7,008 bases of DNA from Erysipelotrichia bacterium (GCA_009916335.1 SAAR01000179.1:1-7008); one strand, 5' to 3'. Positions 1 to 6,961 are shown, counted from the stretch's first letter. Notes: generated by a model from the letters alone, not told the origin. Numbers and translations are program-made.

Positions 1-1673
1 TTGGCTATTTTTGTTTTCGCACGTTTGCTTTCGACCTCTTCATCTTGATTGGGATTGCTATGTTCTAGTTTATAGAAGCGTTTATAAGTGGTATAACCTC
101 TTAGCACATCTAAAATAAATCCTTCTTCAATGGCTTGGCGCATGGTATAGAGATGAAAAGCTTCGGGCTTATTATCAATGGATGGCGCACGTGTAGGATC
201 AGGCAATACACCAAACATCTCGAGTGTTTTAGCTTTAGGTGTAGCCGTAAAAGCGTAATAACTCAAATTTTTATTATTGGCTCTTGCTTCTAGTGAAGCT
301 ACAATCACATCTTCAGCACTAATTTCTACACTTTCCTCCATTTGCTCAGCACTTAAAACCTCTTTGAGTTTTTTAGCACTAGAACCTGTTTGGCTGGAGT
401 GTGCCTCATCGGCAATAATGGCATATTTATTCTCTTTAAGTGACGTTCGTTTTTGTATAGCTTCTAAGACAAAAGGAAATGTTTGAATCGTTGTGATGAT
501 GATTTTAGCACCACGCTCAAGCGCATCTGCAAGTTGCGTTGATTTAGACTCATTGGAGCCTTCACGGCTAATGCCTACGATAACACCTTCTTTATGCTCA
601 AAGCTTTGAATTGTCTCCTGAAGTTGACTATCAAGTACCGTTCTATCAGTAATCACAATGACCGAATTAAAGATGGAATTGCCATCTATCCCATGCAAAG
701 ACGAGAGCTGATGTGCTAACCAAGCGATAGAATTACTTTTACCACTCCCCGCACTGTGCTGAATCAGATAGTTTTTTCCACTCCCATTCGTCTTTGTGTC
801 AGCTAAGAGTTTTTTTACAACATCAAGCTGATGGTAACGAGGGAATATAAGCGTTTCGGATTTATATTTATGCCCCTGATGGTCTTCTTTTTCTTCAACT
901 TTAAGATGAACATAACGATTTAAGATACCAAGCAATGTCTCTTTTTCTAAGATCTCTTCCCAAAGATAAGAAGTTGCATAACCATTTTTGTTTGGAGGAT
1001 TACCAGCGCTGCCATCTGCTCTACCTTTATTAAATGGCAAGAAAAATGTCTTTTTACCCGCTAGTTTGGTTGCCATATAGACTTCATCGGTACTGACTGC
1101 AAAATGAACAATGGCTCTTTTTTTAAACTCAAGTAACGGCTCACCCTTAGGCTCTCTATCGTTTTTGTATTGCCATATCGCATCTTGAACATTCTGGGTG
1201 AAATCTGTTTTTAGCTCTAAAGTAGCGATGGGGATTCCATTGACAAATAAAACAAGATCTATACTGTTTTGATTTAATTTGGAGTAGTACACTTGCCTAA
1301 CAACACGCAAGATATTAGCATCATAACGCTTTTGGGTATCAGGGTTAAAGAGTTCTGGTTTAAATTGACATAGTTTAAATTTTGAGCCTATGTATTTTAT
1401 CTCATGGCGGAGATAATGAAGGCTTCCTTGAGTATCTAGCTCTTTTGCAACAAACTTGAGCAACACATCGTCTGTCTTAGCGCTTTCGCGTTTGAGCATT
1501 TTTTCATAAGCTTCAGGCTGAGTCGATTTGATATATGTTAAAAGGTCTTCTGGATAGAGTGCTAGGTCTTCGTCATAGCCTTGGCTTGTACCCTCAATCC
1601 ATCCATTAGAGGTAAGATAGTCTACTATCTCGGTTTCAAATACATTTTCTTTGTGTTTGTCTAGTATGCTCAT
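1..1673 (-). CDS. hsdR: Type I restriction enzyme R subunit HsdR (5' part, runs off left edge)
   Basis: Nuclease and ATP-driven DNA translocase subunit of a type I RM complex. It joins HsdM2-HsdS, pulls DNA past the bound complex and cuts unmethylated DNA away from the recognition site. 557 residues are visible in one open frame that continues beyond base 1. The N-terminus (MSILDKHKENVFE, then GYDEDLALYPEDL near 32-44) is typical of the family. An HSDR_N nuclease domain of PD-(D/E)xK type shows D139 and the E153/K155 pair in TLELK, followed by QDAIWQY (163-169). The SF2 helicase part has Walker A AGSGKS (308-313), DEAH (422-425) and TAT (476-478). Later helicase motifs and the C-terminal domain lie outside the window; homologues are usually about 1000 residues. 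The ATG at 1673 is the first start after an in-frame TAG at 1700-1698. AAGG at 1684-1681, seven bases upstream, is the likely ribosome site. No internal break is seen. Confidence 0.96.
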   Translation of the reverse strand, partial: MSILDKHKENVFETEIVDYLTSNGWIEGTSQGYDEDLALYPEDLLTYIKSTQPEAYEKMLKRESAKTDDVLLKFVAKELDTQGSLHYLRHEIKYIGSKFKLCQFKPELFNPDTQKRYDANILRVVRQVYYSKLNQNSIDLVLFVNGIPIATLELKTDFTQNVQDAIWQYKNDREPKGEPLLEFKKRAIVHFAVSTDEVYMATKLAGKKTFFLPFNKGRADGSAGNPPNKNGYATSYLWEEILEKETLLGILNRYVHLKVEEKEDHQGHKYKSETLIFPRYHQLDVVKKLLADTKTNGSGKNYLIQHSAGSGKSNSIAWLAHQLSSLHGIDGNSIFNSVIVITDRTVLDSQLQETIQSFEHKEGVIVGISREGSNESKSTQLADALERGAKIIITTIQTFPFVLEAIQKRTSLKENKYAIIADEAHSSQTGSSAKKLKEVLSAEQMEESVEISAEDVIVASLEARANNKNLSYYAFTATPKAKTLEMFGVLPDPTRAPSIDNKPEAFHLYTMRQAIEEGFILDVLRGYTTYKRFYKLEHSNPNQDEEVESKRAKTKIA

Positions 1674-1684
1674 TCTCCAACCTT
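1674..1684 (-). promoter_or_regulatory. hsdR ribosome binding site inside the repeat array
   Basis: On the minus strand AAGG (1684-1681) lies 7 nt before the ATG and belongs to the last copy of the 11-bp repeat. A second purine run, GGAG (1678-1675), is only 1 nt from the ATG, too close for normal use. The better-spaced site is therefore the repeat-borne one. This is inferred from spacing only. Confidence 0.5.
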
Positions 1685-1745
1685 GTCTAAACCTTGTCTA
1701 AACCTTGTCTAAACCTTGTCTAAATTATCGTCTAGCTTGTCTAAA
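1681..1745 (-). repeat. Tandem 11-bp repeat between the AlbA_2 gene and hsdR
   Basis: On the minus strand the unit TTTAGACAAGG occurs four times perfectly and head to tail at 1724-1681. Before it, at 1745-1725, come a near copy (TTTAGACAAGC) and a degenerate stretch containing TAGACGA. The array begins directly after the stop codon of the AlbA_2 gene (TGA 1748-1746) and ends 7 nt before the hsdR start. The period is not a multiple of three, so every reading frame meets a TAG within 33 nt and the array is non-coding. Every unit carries an AAGG, an SD-like core. Short perfect tandem arrays like this can change copy number by slippage. Confidence 0.95.
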
Positions 1746-3410
1746 TCACTTTTCTTTTAATACCCAAAATCCAGTTTGCGTAGAGCCTATTAATTCGATA
1801 GTTTGTTCTTTTTTTGACATAGCATAAAGGATATTTCTTATTTTATTTTGCTTTTGCTTTTCGTCTAGGACATCAGAAAGCTTGTCTAAAAGTAAATTAA
1901 CTATATCTTTTTTTCGTGCTTTTTTGAACTTTGTTAAATAATCAATAATCAACGACTTATAGTGGATATCATCAAGCCCTTTGTTCTTGATATATTCTGC
2001 TTTTAAATCAGTTACCTCTGCAATACTTGATGAAATAATATAGTTAGGTTTACGACCTTCAATTAGGTTTAATTTTCTTAATTTATGTGCAATATCATCT
2101 GCAATTGTCAAGTGCTTTTGAACTCTATCAAGAGCAATCACCGTTGGTATATCAAGATCCTTTTTTTCTAAAAGCAAGAGAGAATAGTTTTCATCAATGG
2201 TATGCCCAAATATTTCAAGGACAACATTATGAGATGTTGATTTACTGTAATCTGGCAATGGAAAATATCGATTTTTTTGCTCTATCGCCATCGTGTGTAT
2301 TCCATAGCCCATCGTATCTATCATGCCAAGTTCAACCATAGCATGTGCTAACCAAGGATTTCTATATCGTTTAGGAGTTTTTTCTCCTGTAAAATAATCT
2401 TCTGCATTTCCCTCAAAAAATCCACCAGCATTATCAAAGATCAATTTATCGATCTTTTCAGTAACGATAATGCGTGCATTTTGCGTGTAATCTTGATGTG
2501 CCAAACAATTGTGTAACGCTTCTAAAATAACTCTACTATCGTATTTCATTACTTCAGTAGCTAAAAGTTGATTTTTAGGAAAAAGTTTTTGTTTTATGTT
2601 GCGTATTTGTTTGTAAACAGCCGTTGTATTGAGCAAAAAGGGTGGATTAAAATGCTCATATGTTTTTTCTTCAGTATCTAACTTCCAAGTAATTTGTGCG
2701 GGATGTGGAGATAATTTATGTTGGGACAATTCATTGCCAAGCAGTAACAAAGTAGCTCTTGTCAGTTTGCCATCAATGGTGAGTTTTGCTTTATCTAAAA
2801 AGTGTTCATCGCTCCATTGATCAATTTGAGCATAAAAAGATGCCCTTGTGTGTTTTTCTTTAAATTTTTCTCTCGCTATTTTTAATGCTTCTTCATCCAA
2901 ATCTTTGAGTGTAGCCTCATGTACGATAACAGCAGTCCAATCTTCAATACCTGGGCCTTGCTTTCTTATTCTTTCTAGTTCTTCTATATTTAATGCGGAT
3001 AAGGATTCACCATTTCTACCATAATAATGCCCATCAAAACTCATAGGGATACCTCTAGGTGTTGCTGGTATCTCAAATAAAAGAACCCTTTTGTTTTGAT
3101 AGAAAACTTCATGAATATCAATAAAGGTAATATTGTTAATGGTCTTCTTAGACAATTCTTCTTTTAAACTATCGAGGCTTTTTTGCGTAGGTCTGTAATG
3201 CGTTCCTACAACTTCTTTTTGGTCATTGACACCAAAAACAAGCCAAGCATTATTTTTCTCTTTGAGGTTCGCTTCGTTTGAAAGTGCTGAAAAATACTTT
3301 CCAAGTTTAGTAAAATCAAAATCATTTTTAGCTTCTTTAAACTCTATGATTTCATTTTCATTGCTTTGAAGCAAACTTGATAATATATGAAGTAATGTTT
3401 CTGTAGCCAT
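1746..3410 (-). CDS. AlbA_2 (Schlafen-type) / RecG-C-like GHKL ATPase protein, type I RM-linked
   Basis: 554-residue protein resembling COG2865-type 'ATP-binding / putative transcriptional regulator' proteins. The N-terminal AlbA_2 domain (about 18-145) shows EIIEFKEA (20-27), AWLVFGVND (55-63) and a HYYGRNGESLSAL segment (128-140). The central HATPase_c_4 domain (about 285-395), related to the C-terminal domain of proteins annotated as RecG-like, has EALHNCLAHQDY (297-308), FDNAGG (325-330), RNP (350-352) and MGYGIHTM (367-374). The C-terminus carries probable winged-helix segments near 405-460 and 485-550, the latter very Lys-rich. No signal peptide or membrane segment is seen, so it is probably cytoplasmic. 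AGAGGG (3424-3419) sits 8 nt before the ATG. It lies between hsdS and hsdR on the same strand, like restriction-linked accessory genes of Campylobacter hsd loci. Nucleic-acid binding is family knowledge; a defence or regulatory role is inference. It is not a core RM subunit. Confidence 0.88.
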   Translation of the reverse strand: MATETLLHILSSLLQSNENEIIEFKEAKNDFDFTKLGKYFSALSNEANLKEKNNAWLVFGVNDQKEVVGTHYRPTQKSLDSLKEELSKKTINNITFIDIHEVFYQNKRVLLFEIPATPRGIPMSFDGHYYGRNGESLSALNIEELERIRKQGPGIEDWTAVIVHEATLKDLDEEALKIAREKFKEKHTRASFYAQIDQWSDEHFLDKAKLTIDGKLTRATLLLLGNELSQHKLSPHPAQITWKLDTEEKTYEHFNPPFLLNTTAVYKQIRNIKQKLFPKNQLLATEVMKYDSRVILEALHNCLAHQDYTQNARIIVTEKIDKLIFDNAGGFFEGNAEDYFTGEKTPKRYRNPWLAHAMVELGMIDTMGYGIHTMAIEQKNRYFPLPDYSKSTSHNVVLEIFGHTIDENYSLLLLEKKDLDIPTVIALDRVQKHLTIADDIAHKLRKLNLIEGRKPNYIISSSIAEVTDLKAEYIKNKGLDDIHYKSLIIDYLTKFKKARKKDIVNLLLDKLSDVLDEKQKQNKIRNILYAMSKKEQTIELIGSTQTGFWVLKEK

Positions 3411-3428
3411 GTATTTATCCCTCTATGT

Positions 3429-3482
3429 TCATTTTAGCTTCTTAATATCATTTGCCAGTTCTTTTTGCTTTGTATTTTTCAT
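3429..3482 (-). CDS. Possible 17-residue peptide or hsdS tail remnant
   Basis: The ATG at 3482 opens a 17-codon frame (MKNTKQKELANDIKKLK) ending in TGA at 3431-3429. It is in the same frame as hsdS, six sense codons beyond the hsdS stop. It is Lys-rich and could form one helix. There is no good SD: GAG is one base from the ATG. It may be a remnant of a longer protein once fused to, or following, hsdS, or it may be chance. An overlapping frame (ATG 3495 to TGA 3448, 15 codons) has a better-placed AAGG upstream but no recognisable product. Confidence 0.15.
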   Translation of the reverse strand: MKNTKQKELANDIKKLK

Positions 3483-3500
3483 ACTCGCACGACATCTCTT

Positions 3501-4874
3501 TCACCTTTGGTTTGAACTGTTCGGAATTTCCGAACAGTTGCTTTTGTATCCAGCACACTCTCTCACATCAATTTTACCTGTAACTACTGCACTGATTAGT
3601 GCTGTTCGTCGCTCTTTTAGGAGTTCTATAGCTTTTTCAGCTTTTGAAATAAGGGTGTCTATTTTACATGTAGCGTTGTCCAAATAGTTTGCTATTTGTT
3701 GTTGCTCTATCTCAGGAACTATTACTAGATCAACTTGTGAAAAATTCTCAAATCTAAGGGCTTGCCCATCCCTTACTAAGTTAGAAGTACTTTGTAATGC
3801 CTGAATATAAGTAATACTTTTAAATAAATATTTAAAATAATCATGTATTACATGCTTAATGGGAATTAGTCCAATATATGCTGAACTAACACTTCCTGAG
3901 TATTTACATAATTCTAATCCACCTTGAAAACTTCTCATACTTATTACAAAATCTCCAGCCTCAACGTGTTTTAAAATTTCACTTCCAGTAAGTACTAAAG
4001 TAACTTTTCTTCCTTCAAGTTCCATAAACTCTTTTTGATATATAACACCATGTTTTTGTGAAGCTGTTAATTGTTCATCGTCATTTCTAGCTTTTTCTTT
4101 TCTGTCTTTAAAAAGTCTTCTACTTTGAACTACTCCCCAATGCTCAGGTATTTCACCAAGCCACTCAACACCACTATCTTTCATTTTGACATGTGGATTT
4201 AGCCCTTTAGTCACCGTATGAGAAATAAGCGCTTGTCGCTTTTCTTTGAGCAGTGAGATAAGGTTTTGTTGTTTTTGAATCAGCGTATCTATTTTACATG
4301 TAGAGTTATCTAGGAAATTTGCGATGGATTGCTGTTCCAACAACGAAGGAAAAGACCAATATTCTGATAGGTATTGATTACTGTCAAGATTTTGGATACC
4401 AGTTGTTTGTTTAATTGACATAAAATTAACTCTTTTTGCATAAAGATGAGCAAAAGAATAAGTTAAATATCTTGGATTAAAATCTTTTCTACATGTCATT
4501 TTTGCTACAAAATTGGATGTAACAGCTAGAAAATCTTTATTAAAACTAACAACAGTACCAACAAGTTGATTTTCTCCACCTCCAGATTTTTCTATCAATA
4601 AATCATTCTGTTTCAGTAACCTATTGCATCTATCTTTTTCTTCAATTGCTCTATATGTGAGTTTTTCTTCTGAAATAGTAAAATTGTCTCTATTAAAATC
4701 AGAAACTCGTATTACTATTAGATCATTTATACCGTTAGGTTCTTCACCCCAAATACCATTAGAACAACCATCAATAGATCTTTTGATTTGAAAAATACTC
4801 CAATGCTCTGGAACTTCTCCAAGCCACTCAACACCACTATCCTTATACTTTGGATAAGATCTATATCGACTCAC
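3501..4874 (-). CDS. hsdS: Type I RM specificity subunit HsdS
   Basis: DNA-recognition subunit that sets the bipartite target of the HsdM2-HsdS methylase and the HsdR-containing nuclease. The 457 residues form two homologous halves. [16 protein letters not shown] opens each half (11-25 and 232-246). Target-recognition domains follow at about 26-175 and 247-385. Each half ends in a conserved helix segment, [20 protein letters not shown] (180-199) and [20 protein letters not shown] (390-409). The start is GTG at 4874, overlapping the hsdM TGA by 4 nt (GTGA), with AAGAGG at 4887-4882 seven bases upstream; translational coupling is likely. The usual family ending, near VTGKIDVRE, is followed by about 18 extra residues (440-457) that include a DNA palindrome. 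The recognition domains look more AT-rich than hsdM and, as is usual for HsdS, should vary between strains. The exact target cannot be read from the sequence. Confidence 0.96.
   Translation of the reverse strand: MSRYRSYPKYKDSGVEWLGEVPEHWSIFQIKRSIDGCSNGIWGEEPNGINDLIVIRVSDFNRDNFTISEEKLTYRAIEEKDRCNRLLKQNDLLIEKSGGGENQLVGTVVSFNKDFLAVTSNFVAKMTCRKDFNPRYLTYSFAHLYAKRVNFMSIKQTTGIQNLDSNQYLSEYWSFPSLLEQQSIANFLDNSTCKIDTLIQKQQNLISLLKEKRQALISHTVTKGLNPHVKMKDSGVEWLGEIPEHWGVVQSRRLFKDRKEKARNDDEQLTASQKHGVIYQKEFMELEGRKVTLVLTGSEILKHVEAGDFVISMRSFQGGLELCKYSGSVSSAYIGLIPIKHVIHDYFKYLFKSITYIQALQSTSNLVRDGQALRFENFSQVDLVIVPEIEQQQIANYLDNATCKIDTLISKAEKAIELLKERRTALISAVVTGKIDVRECAGYKSNCSEIPNSSNQR
3515..3539. repeat. Perfect 11-bp inverted repeat in the hsdS 3' end
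   Basis: AACTGTTCGGA (3515-3525) and TCCGAACAGTT (3529-3539) are exact inverse copies around a 3-nt loop. They lie in the last hsdS codons, encoding roughly NCSEIPNSS. Neither strand has the downstream T-run of an intrinsic terminator: the minus strand continues CAAACC. In the hsd transcript it could form a strong hairpin about 12 nt before the hsdS stop. It may be an RNA processing or stability element, a protein site, or a mobile-repeat scar. Confidence 0.9.
3658..3673 (-). repeat. hsdS internal direct repeat B, copy 2 (3' half)
   Basis: This 16-bp stretch is identical to 4288-4303. It encodes the conserved TCKIDTL segment of the second HsdS half. It reflects duplication of the HsdS half and can serve as homology for recombination between halves or alleles. 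Confidence 0.85.
4156..4178 (-). repeat. hsdS internal direct repeat A, copy 2
   Basis: This 23-bp stretch is identical to 4819-4841 and encodes DSGVEWLG at the start of the second HsdS half. Homology continues less perfectly on both sides (CCAATGCTC appears beside both copies). It is a natural crossover point for swapping recognition domains. Confidence 0.9.
4288..4303 (-). repeat. hsdS internal direct repeat B, copy 1 (5' half)
   Basis: Identical over 16 bp to 3658-3673. It encodes TCKIDTL of the first HsdS half, in the central conserved region between the two recognition domains. Confidence 0.85.
4819..4841 (-). repeat. hsdS internal direct repeat A, copy 1
   Basis: Identical over 23 bp to 4156-4178. 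It encodes DSGVEWLG at the start of the first HsdS half, close to the N-terminus. Confidence 0.9.
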
Positions 4875-6604
4875 GAATGTACCTCTTGTAAAAGTTCCAT
4901 TATCTCTTTTGTAAGAGCATCAAGTTCACTATCGATCTCTTGAAGGCTTCGTGGTGGCGTGTATTCATAAAAATGTCGATTGAAAGGTATCTCATAGCCG
5001 ACTATACCTATCTTGCCATCTTTGGCATCACAGTGTTTTTTATCTTCACTAATAAAAGCATCGCTTACATGTGGGAGCACTTCTCTTTTAAAATAAGCTT
5101 TGATATCTTCACTCAAAGGTACATTTTCATTATCTCTGGCATTGGTATCTATTTTTGGTTTGCCGTTGACAAGGATGACTTTTCCATTTTCATCTTTTAA
5201 AGGTCGCTCTACCGTAATGCGTCTGTACCCAAAATCGGTTGTGTTAAATATCTTAGAGACTTTACTCTCTTTAAACTCACCATAGATTTTTACTATTTCA
5301 TTGATTTGCTCATCACTCAGTTGCTTGCGTTTACTGCCCAATGATTTACGCATAAGCTCACCCATACTCGAAGCATTAATGAGCTGAACTTTATTTTTTC
5401 GATGGCCTTCTTTATGGTTTGAAAGTATCCAGATGTAAGTGCTAATGCCTGTGTTAAAAAACATATCGGTTGGCATAGCAACAATGGCTTCAAGAAGGTC
5501 ATTTTCTAAAATATAACGGCGTATCTCACTCTCGCCACTTCCAGCATTGCCTGTAAATAAAGGAGAGCCGTTCAAGATGATGCCTATGCGACTTCCACCT
5601 TCTTCTTTAGGCCTCATCTTAGAAATCAGGTGTAGCAAAAATAACAATGATCCATCACTAACCCTTGGAAGTCCTGGTCCAAATCTTCCTGCATAGCCTT
5701 TTTGGATATGCTCATCGGTAACGACTTTTTGAACCTTTTTCCACTCCACTCCGAATGGAGGATTGGAGAGCATATAGTCAAATTTTTGATGAGGGAGTTG
5801 GTCATCACTGAGGGTATTTCCGTACTTGATATTAGAAACATCTTGTCCTTTTATCATCATATCGGCTTTACAGATGGCGTAACTCTCAGGATTTAACTCT
5901 TGTCCAAACGTAACAAGCGTTGCATCAGGGTTTAACTCATGGATATATTCACTACCACTGGAGAGAAATCCTCCTGTGCCTGCTGTTGGGTCATAAAGAC
6001 TTCGCACCACACCTGATTTTGTAAGAAGTGCATCATCTAATGTAAAAAGAAGTGATGTGGTAAGCCTGACAATATCTCTTGGAGTAAAGTGCTCACCGGC
6101 TGTTTCATTGGAAGCTTCTGAAAATTTTCGAATAAGCTCTTCAAACATCAATCCCATTTCATGATTGGAGACACTCTCTGGAGATAAGTCAAATGTGCAG
6201 AACTTTTCTACAATAAGATACAAAAGATTGTTTTCATTGAGTTTTTCAATCAGTTTAATAAATTCGTATTTTTCAAATATCTCTCTAGCATTGGCACTAA
6301 AATTATTGATGTAGCTTTCAAGATTGTCAGCGATATTGTTAGGGTCTGCTAAGAGCTTTTGGAGTGTAAAAGTGGATGTGTTATAAAAACTATTGTTGGA
6401 TTTACGTATCAAAAACTGCTCAAGAGGTATGCCTAAATTTTTACGCGCTTCATATTCTGCAATGACTGAATCTCTGGTTGCATCCAAAACACATTCAAGA
6501 CGACGAAGAAGTGTAAAAGGCAGAATGACTCTTCCATAATCAGATTGCTTATAGTCTCCTCTTAAAAGATCGGCGGTACTCCAAATAAGTGCTGATATGC
6601 TCAT
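4871..6604 (-). CDS. hsdM: Type I RM methyltransferase subunit HsdM
   Basis: S-adenosylmethionine-dependent N6-adenine DNA methyltransferase subunit. Two copies pair with one HsdS to methylate host sites, and the same complex recruits HsdR. From the ATG at 6604 it has 577 residues. The N-terminal HsdM helical domain covers about 1-140 ([20 protein letters not shown] at 11-30). The Rossmann methylase domain follows, with HFTPRDIV (172-179), SAM motif [11 protein letters not shown] (205-214) and catalytic NPPF (281-284). The C-terminus (about 555-577) is a predicted helix. An upstream in-frame TTG at 6619 would add five residues, but GGAAAGAAG (6617-6609) then becomes coding, while it makes a good SD for the ATG. 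The 3' end overlaps hsdS by 4 nt. All key motifs are intact, so the enzyme should be active. Confidence 0.97.
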   Translation of the reverse strand: MSISALIWSTADLLRGDYKQSDYGRVILPFTLLRRLECVLDATRDSVIAEYEARKNLGIPLEQFLIRKSNNSFYNTSTFTLQKLLADPNNIADNLESYINNFSANAREIFEKYEFIKLIEKLNENNLLYLIVEKFCTFDLSPESVSNHEMGLMFEELIRKFSEASNETAGEHFTPRDIVRLTTSLLFTLDDALLTKSGVVRSLYDPTAGTGGFLSSGSEYIHELNPDATLVTFGQELNPESYAICKADMMIKGQDVSNIKYGNTLSDDQLPHQKFDYMLSNPPFGVEWKKVQKVVTDEHIQKGYAGRFGPGLPRVSDGSLLFLLHLISKMRPKEEGGSRIGIILNGSPLFTGNAGSGESEIRRYILENDLLEAIVAMPTDMFFNTGISTYIWILSNHKEGHRKNKVQLINASSMGELMRKSLGSKRKQLSDEQINEIVKIYGEFKESKVSKIFNTTDFGYRRITVERPLKDENGKVILVNGKPKIDTNARDNENVPLSEDIKAYFKREVLPHVSDAFISEDKKHCDAKDGKIGIVGYEIPFNRHFYEYTPPRSLQEIDSELDALTKEIMELLQEVHS

Positions 6605-6608
6605 AATA

Positions 6609-6635
6609 CTTCTTTCCAAAAAAAATTAAAATATA
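6609..6635 (-). promoter_or_regulatory. Candidate hsdM promoter -10 and ribosome binding site
   Basis: On the minus strand TATATT (6635-6630) resembles a -10 box. A start of transcription near 6623 would leave a leader of about 19 nt that includes a T8 run (6625-6618) and GGAAAGAAG (6617-6609), 4 nt before the ATG. No convincing -35 box is visible, which is common in Campylobacterota. The SD is more certain than the promoter. Confidence 0.4.
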
Positions 6636-6704
6636 GTTTATCGTTTGAAGAGTTAGAGAAGGCTTTTTTGAGTTTCTAACCTACAAGACTATGTACTTGA
6701 AGAA

Positions 6705-6733
6705 GGATGCTTTTAATGAATTAGTTGGCATCC
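6705..6733 (-). terminator. Weak hairpin after the small ORF
   Basis: On the minus strand GGATGC (6733-6728) and GCATCC (6710-6705) form a 6-bp stem with a 17-nt loop, 36 nt beyond the stop of the 44-residue ORF. TTCTTC follows rather than a clean U-run. It could be a weak or partial terminator separating the small gene from hsdM, or chance. Confidence 0.25.
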
Positions 6734-6769
6734 CTATGATCTGTTGTAAAATATCTTCATATTTAATTC

Positions 6770-6904
6770 TTACTTACGACCTTTACGAGTTTGACTCAAG
6801 GCACTGCCAGCTAATGATTTGCATGTTTTGCTTGAAGAAGCACTTTTAAGTACTTTTGATGCTTTTGATGCAACACTTGTTGATGTTTGCTTTTTATTTG
6901 CCAT
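6770..6904 (-). CDS. Small Ser/Lys/Ala-rich hypothetical protein, 44 residues
   Basis: ATG at 6904 to TAA at 6772-6770. The protein begins MANKKQTSTSVASKASKVLK, contains a central CKSLAGSALSQ segment (28-38) and ends TRKGRK, so it is very basic and rich in Ser, Lys and Ala. There are no acidic residues, no membrane segment and no known domain that I can name. From memory, small hypothetical proteins with the same 'VASKASK...SLAGSALSQ' style are widespread in Proteobacteria, but I cannot search to confirm this. AGGAGGAGG (6917-6909) in front is among the strongest ribosome sites in the window and argues that the ORF is real. The gene lies upstream of hsdM on the same strand, separated by 165 bp, so co-transcription is possible but not shown. 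Charge suggests nucleic-acid or ribosome contact; that is only inference. Confidence 0.7.
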   Translation of the reverse strand: MANKKQTSTSVASKASKVLKSASSSKTCKSLAGSALSQTRKGRK

Positions 6905-6908
6905 TTTT

Positions 6909-6917
6909 CCTCCTCCT
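6909..6917 (-). promoter_or_regulatory. Strong ribosome binding site of the 44-residue ORF
   Basis: The minus strand reads AGGAGGAGG, then four A residues, then the ATG. The full AGGAGG at 6917-6912 is spaced 7 nt from the start and a second GGAGG is spaced 4 nt. This near-perfect match to anti-SD decides the start and supports translation. Confidence 0.85.
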
Positions 6918-6924
6918 ATAATAT

Positions 6925-6961
6925 AAAAACCAAATCAATCACCCAAAAGGGATAGATTTGG
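6925..6961 (-). terminator. Hairpin with U-run just upstream of the small ORF
   Basis: On the minus strand CCAAATC (6961-6955) pairs with GATTTGG (6936-6930). An inner CCC/GGG stem encloses TTTT (6951-6942). The stem is followed at once by TTTTT (6929-6925). This has the form of an intrinsic terminator for leftward transcription, with a small internal bulge. Its U-run ends only 7 nt before the SD of the 44-residue ORF. It may end a gene to the right of the window, or act as an attenuator in that ORF's own leader. Confidence 0.45.

Noticed and set aside
277..486. Plus-strand frame of 69 codons
   Set aside because: It lies wholly inside hsdR on the opposite strand, has no recognisable domain and is Ser/Leu-rich as expected of an antisense shadow.
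1681..1724. 11-bp array as a CRISPR array or integration site
   Set aside because: The units are contiguous without spacers and far too short for CRISPR. No integrase or tRNA lies nearby.
3515..3539. hsdS palindrome as an intrinsic terminator
   Set aside because: There is no run of U after the stem on the minus strand and no rightward gene for the plus strand.
3589..3602. Short inverted repeat GCACT-GATT-AGTGC within hsdS
   Set aside because: Five-bp arms inside a conserved coding segment (ALISA) are expected by chance.
3409..3687. Plus-strand frame of 92 codons with a hydrophobic, Phe-rich N-terminus
   Set aside because: It is antisense to the hsdS 3' end and the following gap. The apparent hydrophobic stretch comes from the complement of Lys-rich codons. 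There is no ribosome site of note.
4940..5285. Two plus-strand frames and similar short frames antisense to hsdM
   Set aside because: They are shadows of the intact hsdM coding sequence, overlap each other and have no domain or start signal.
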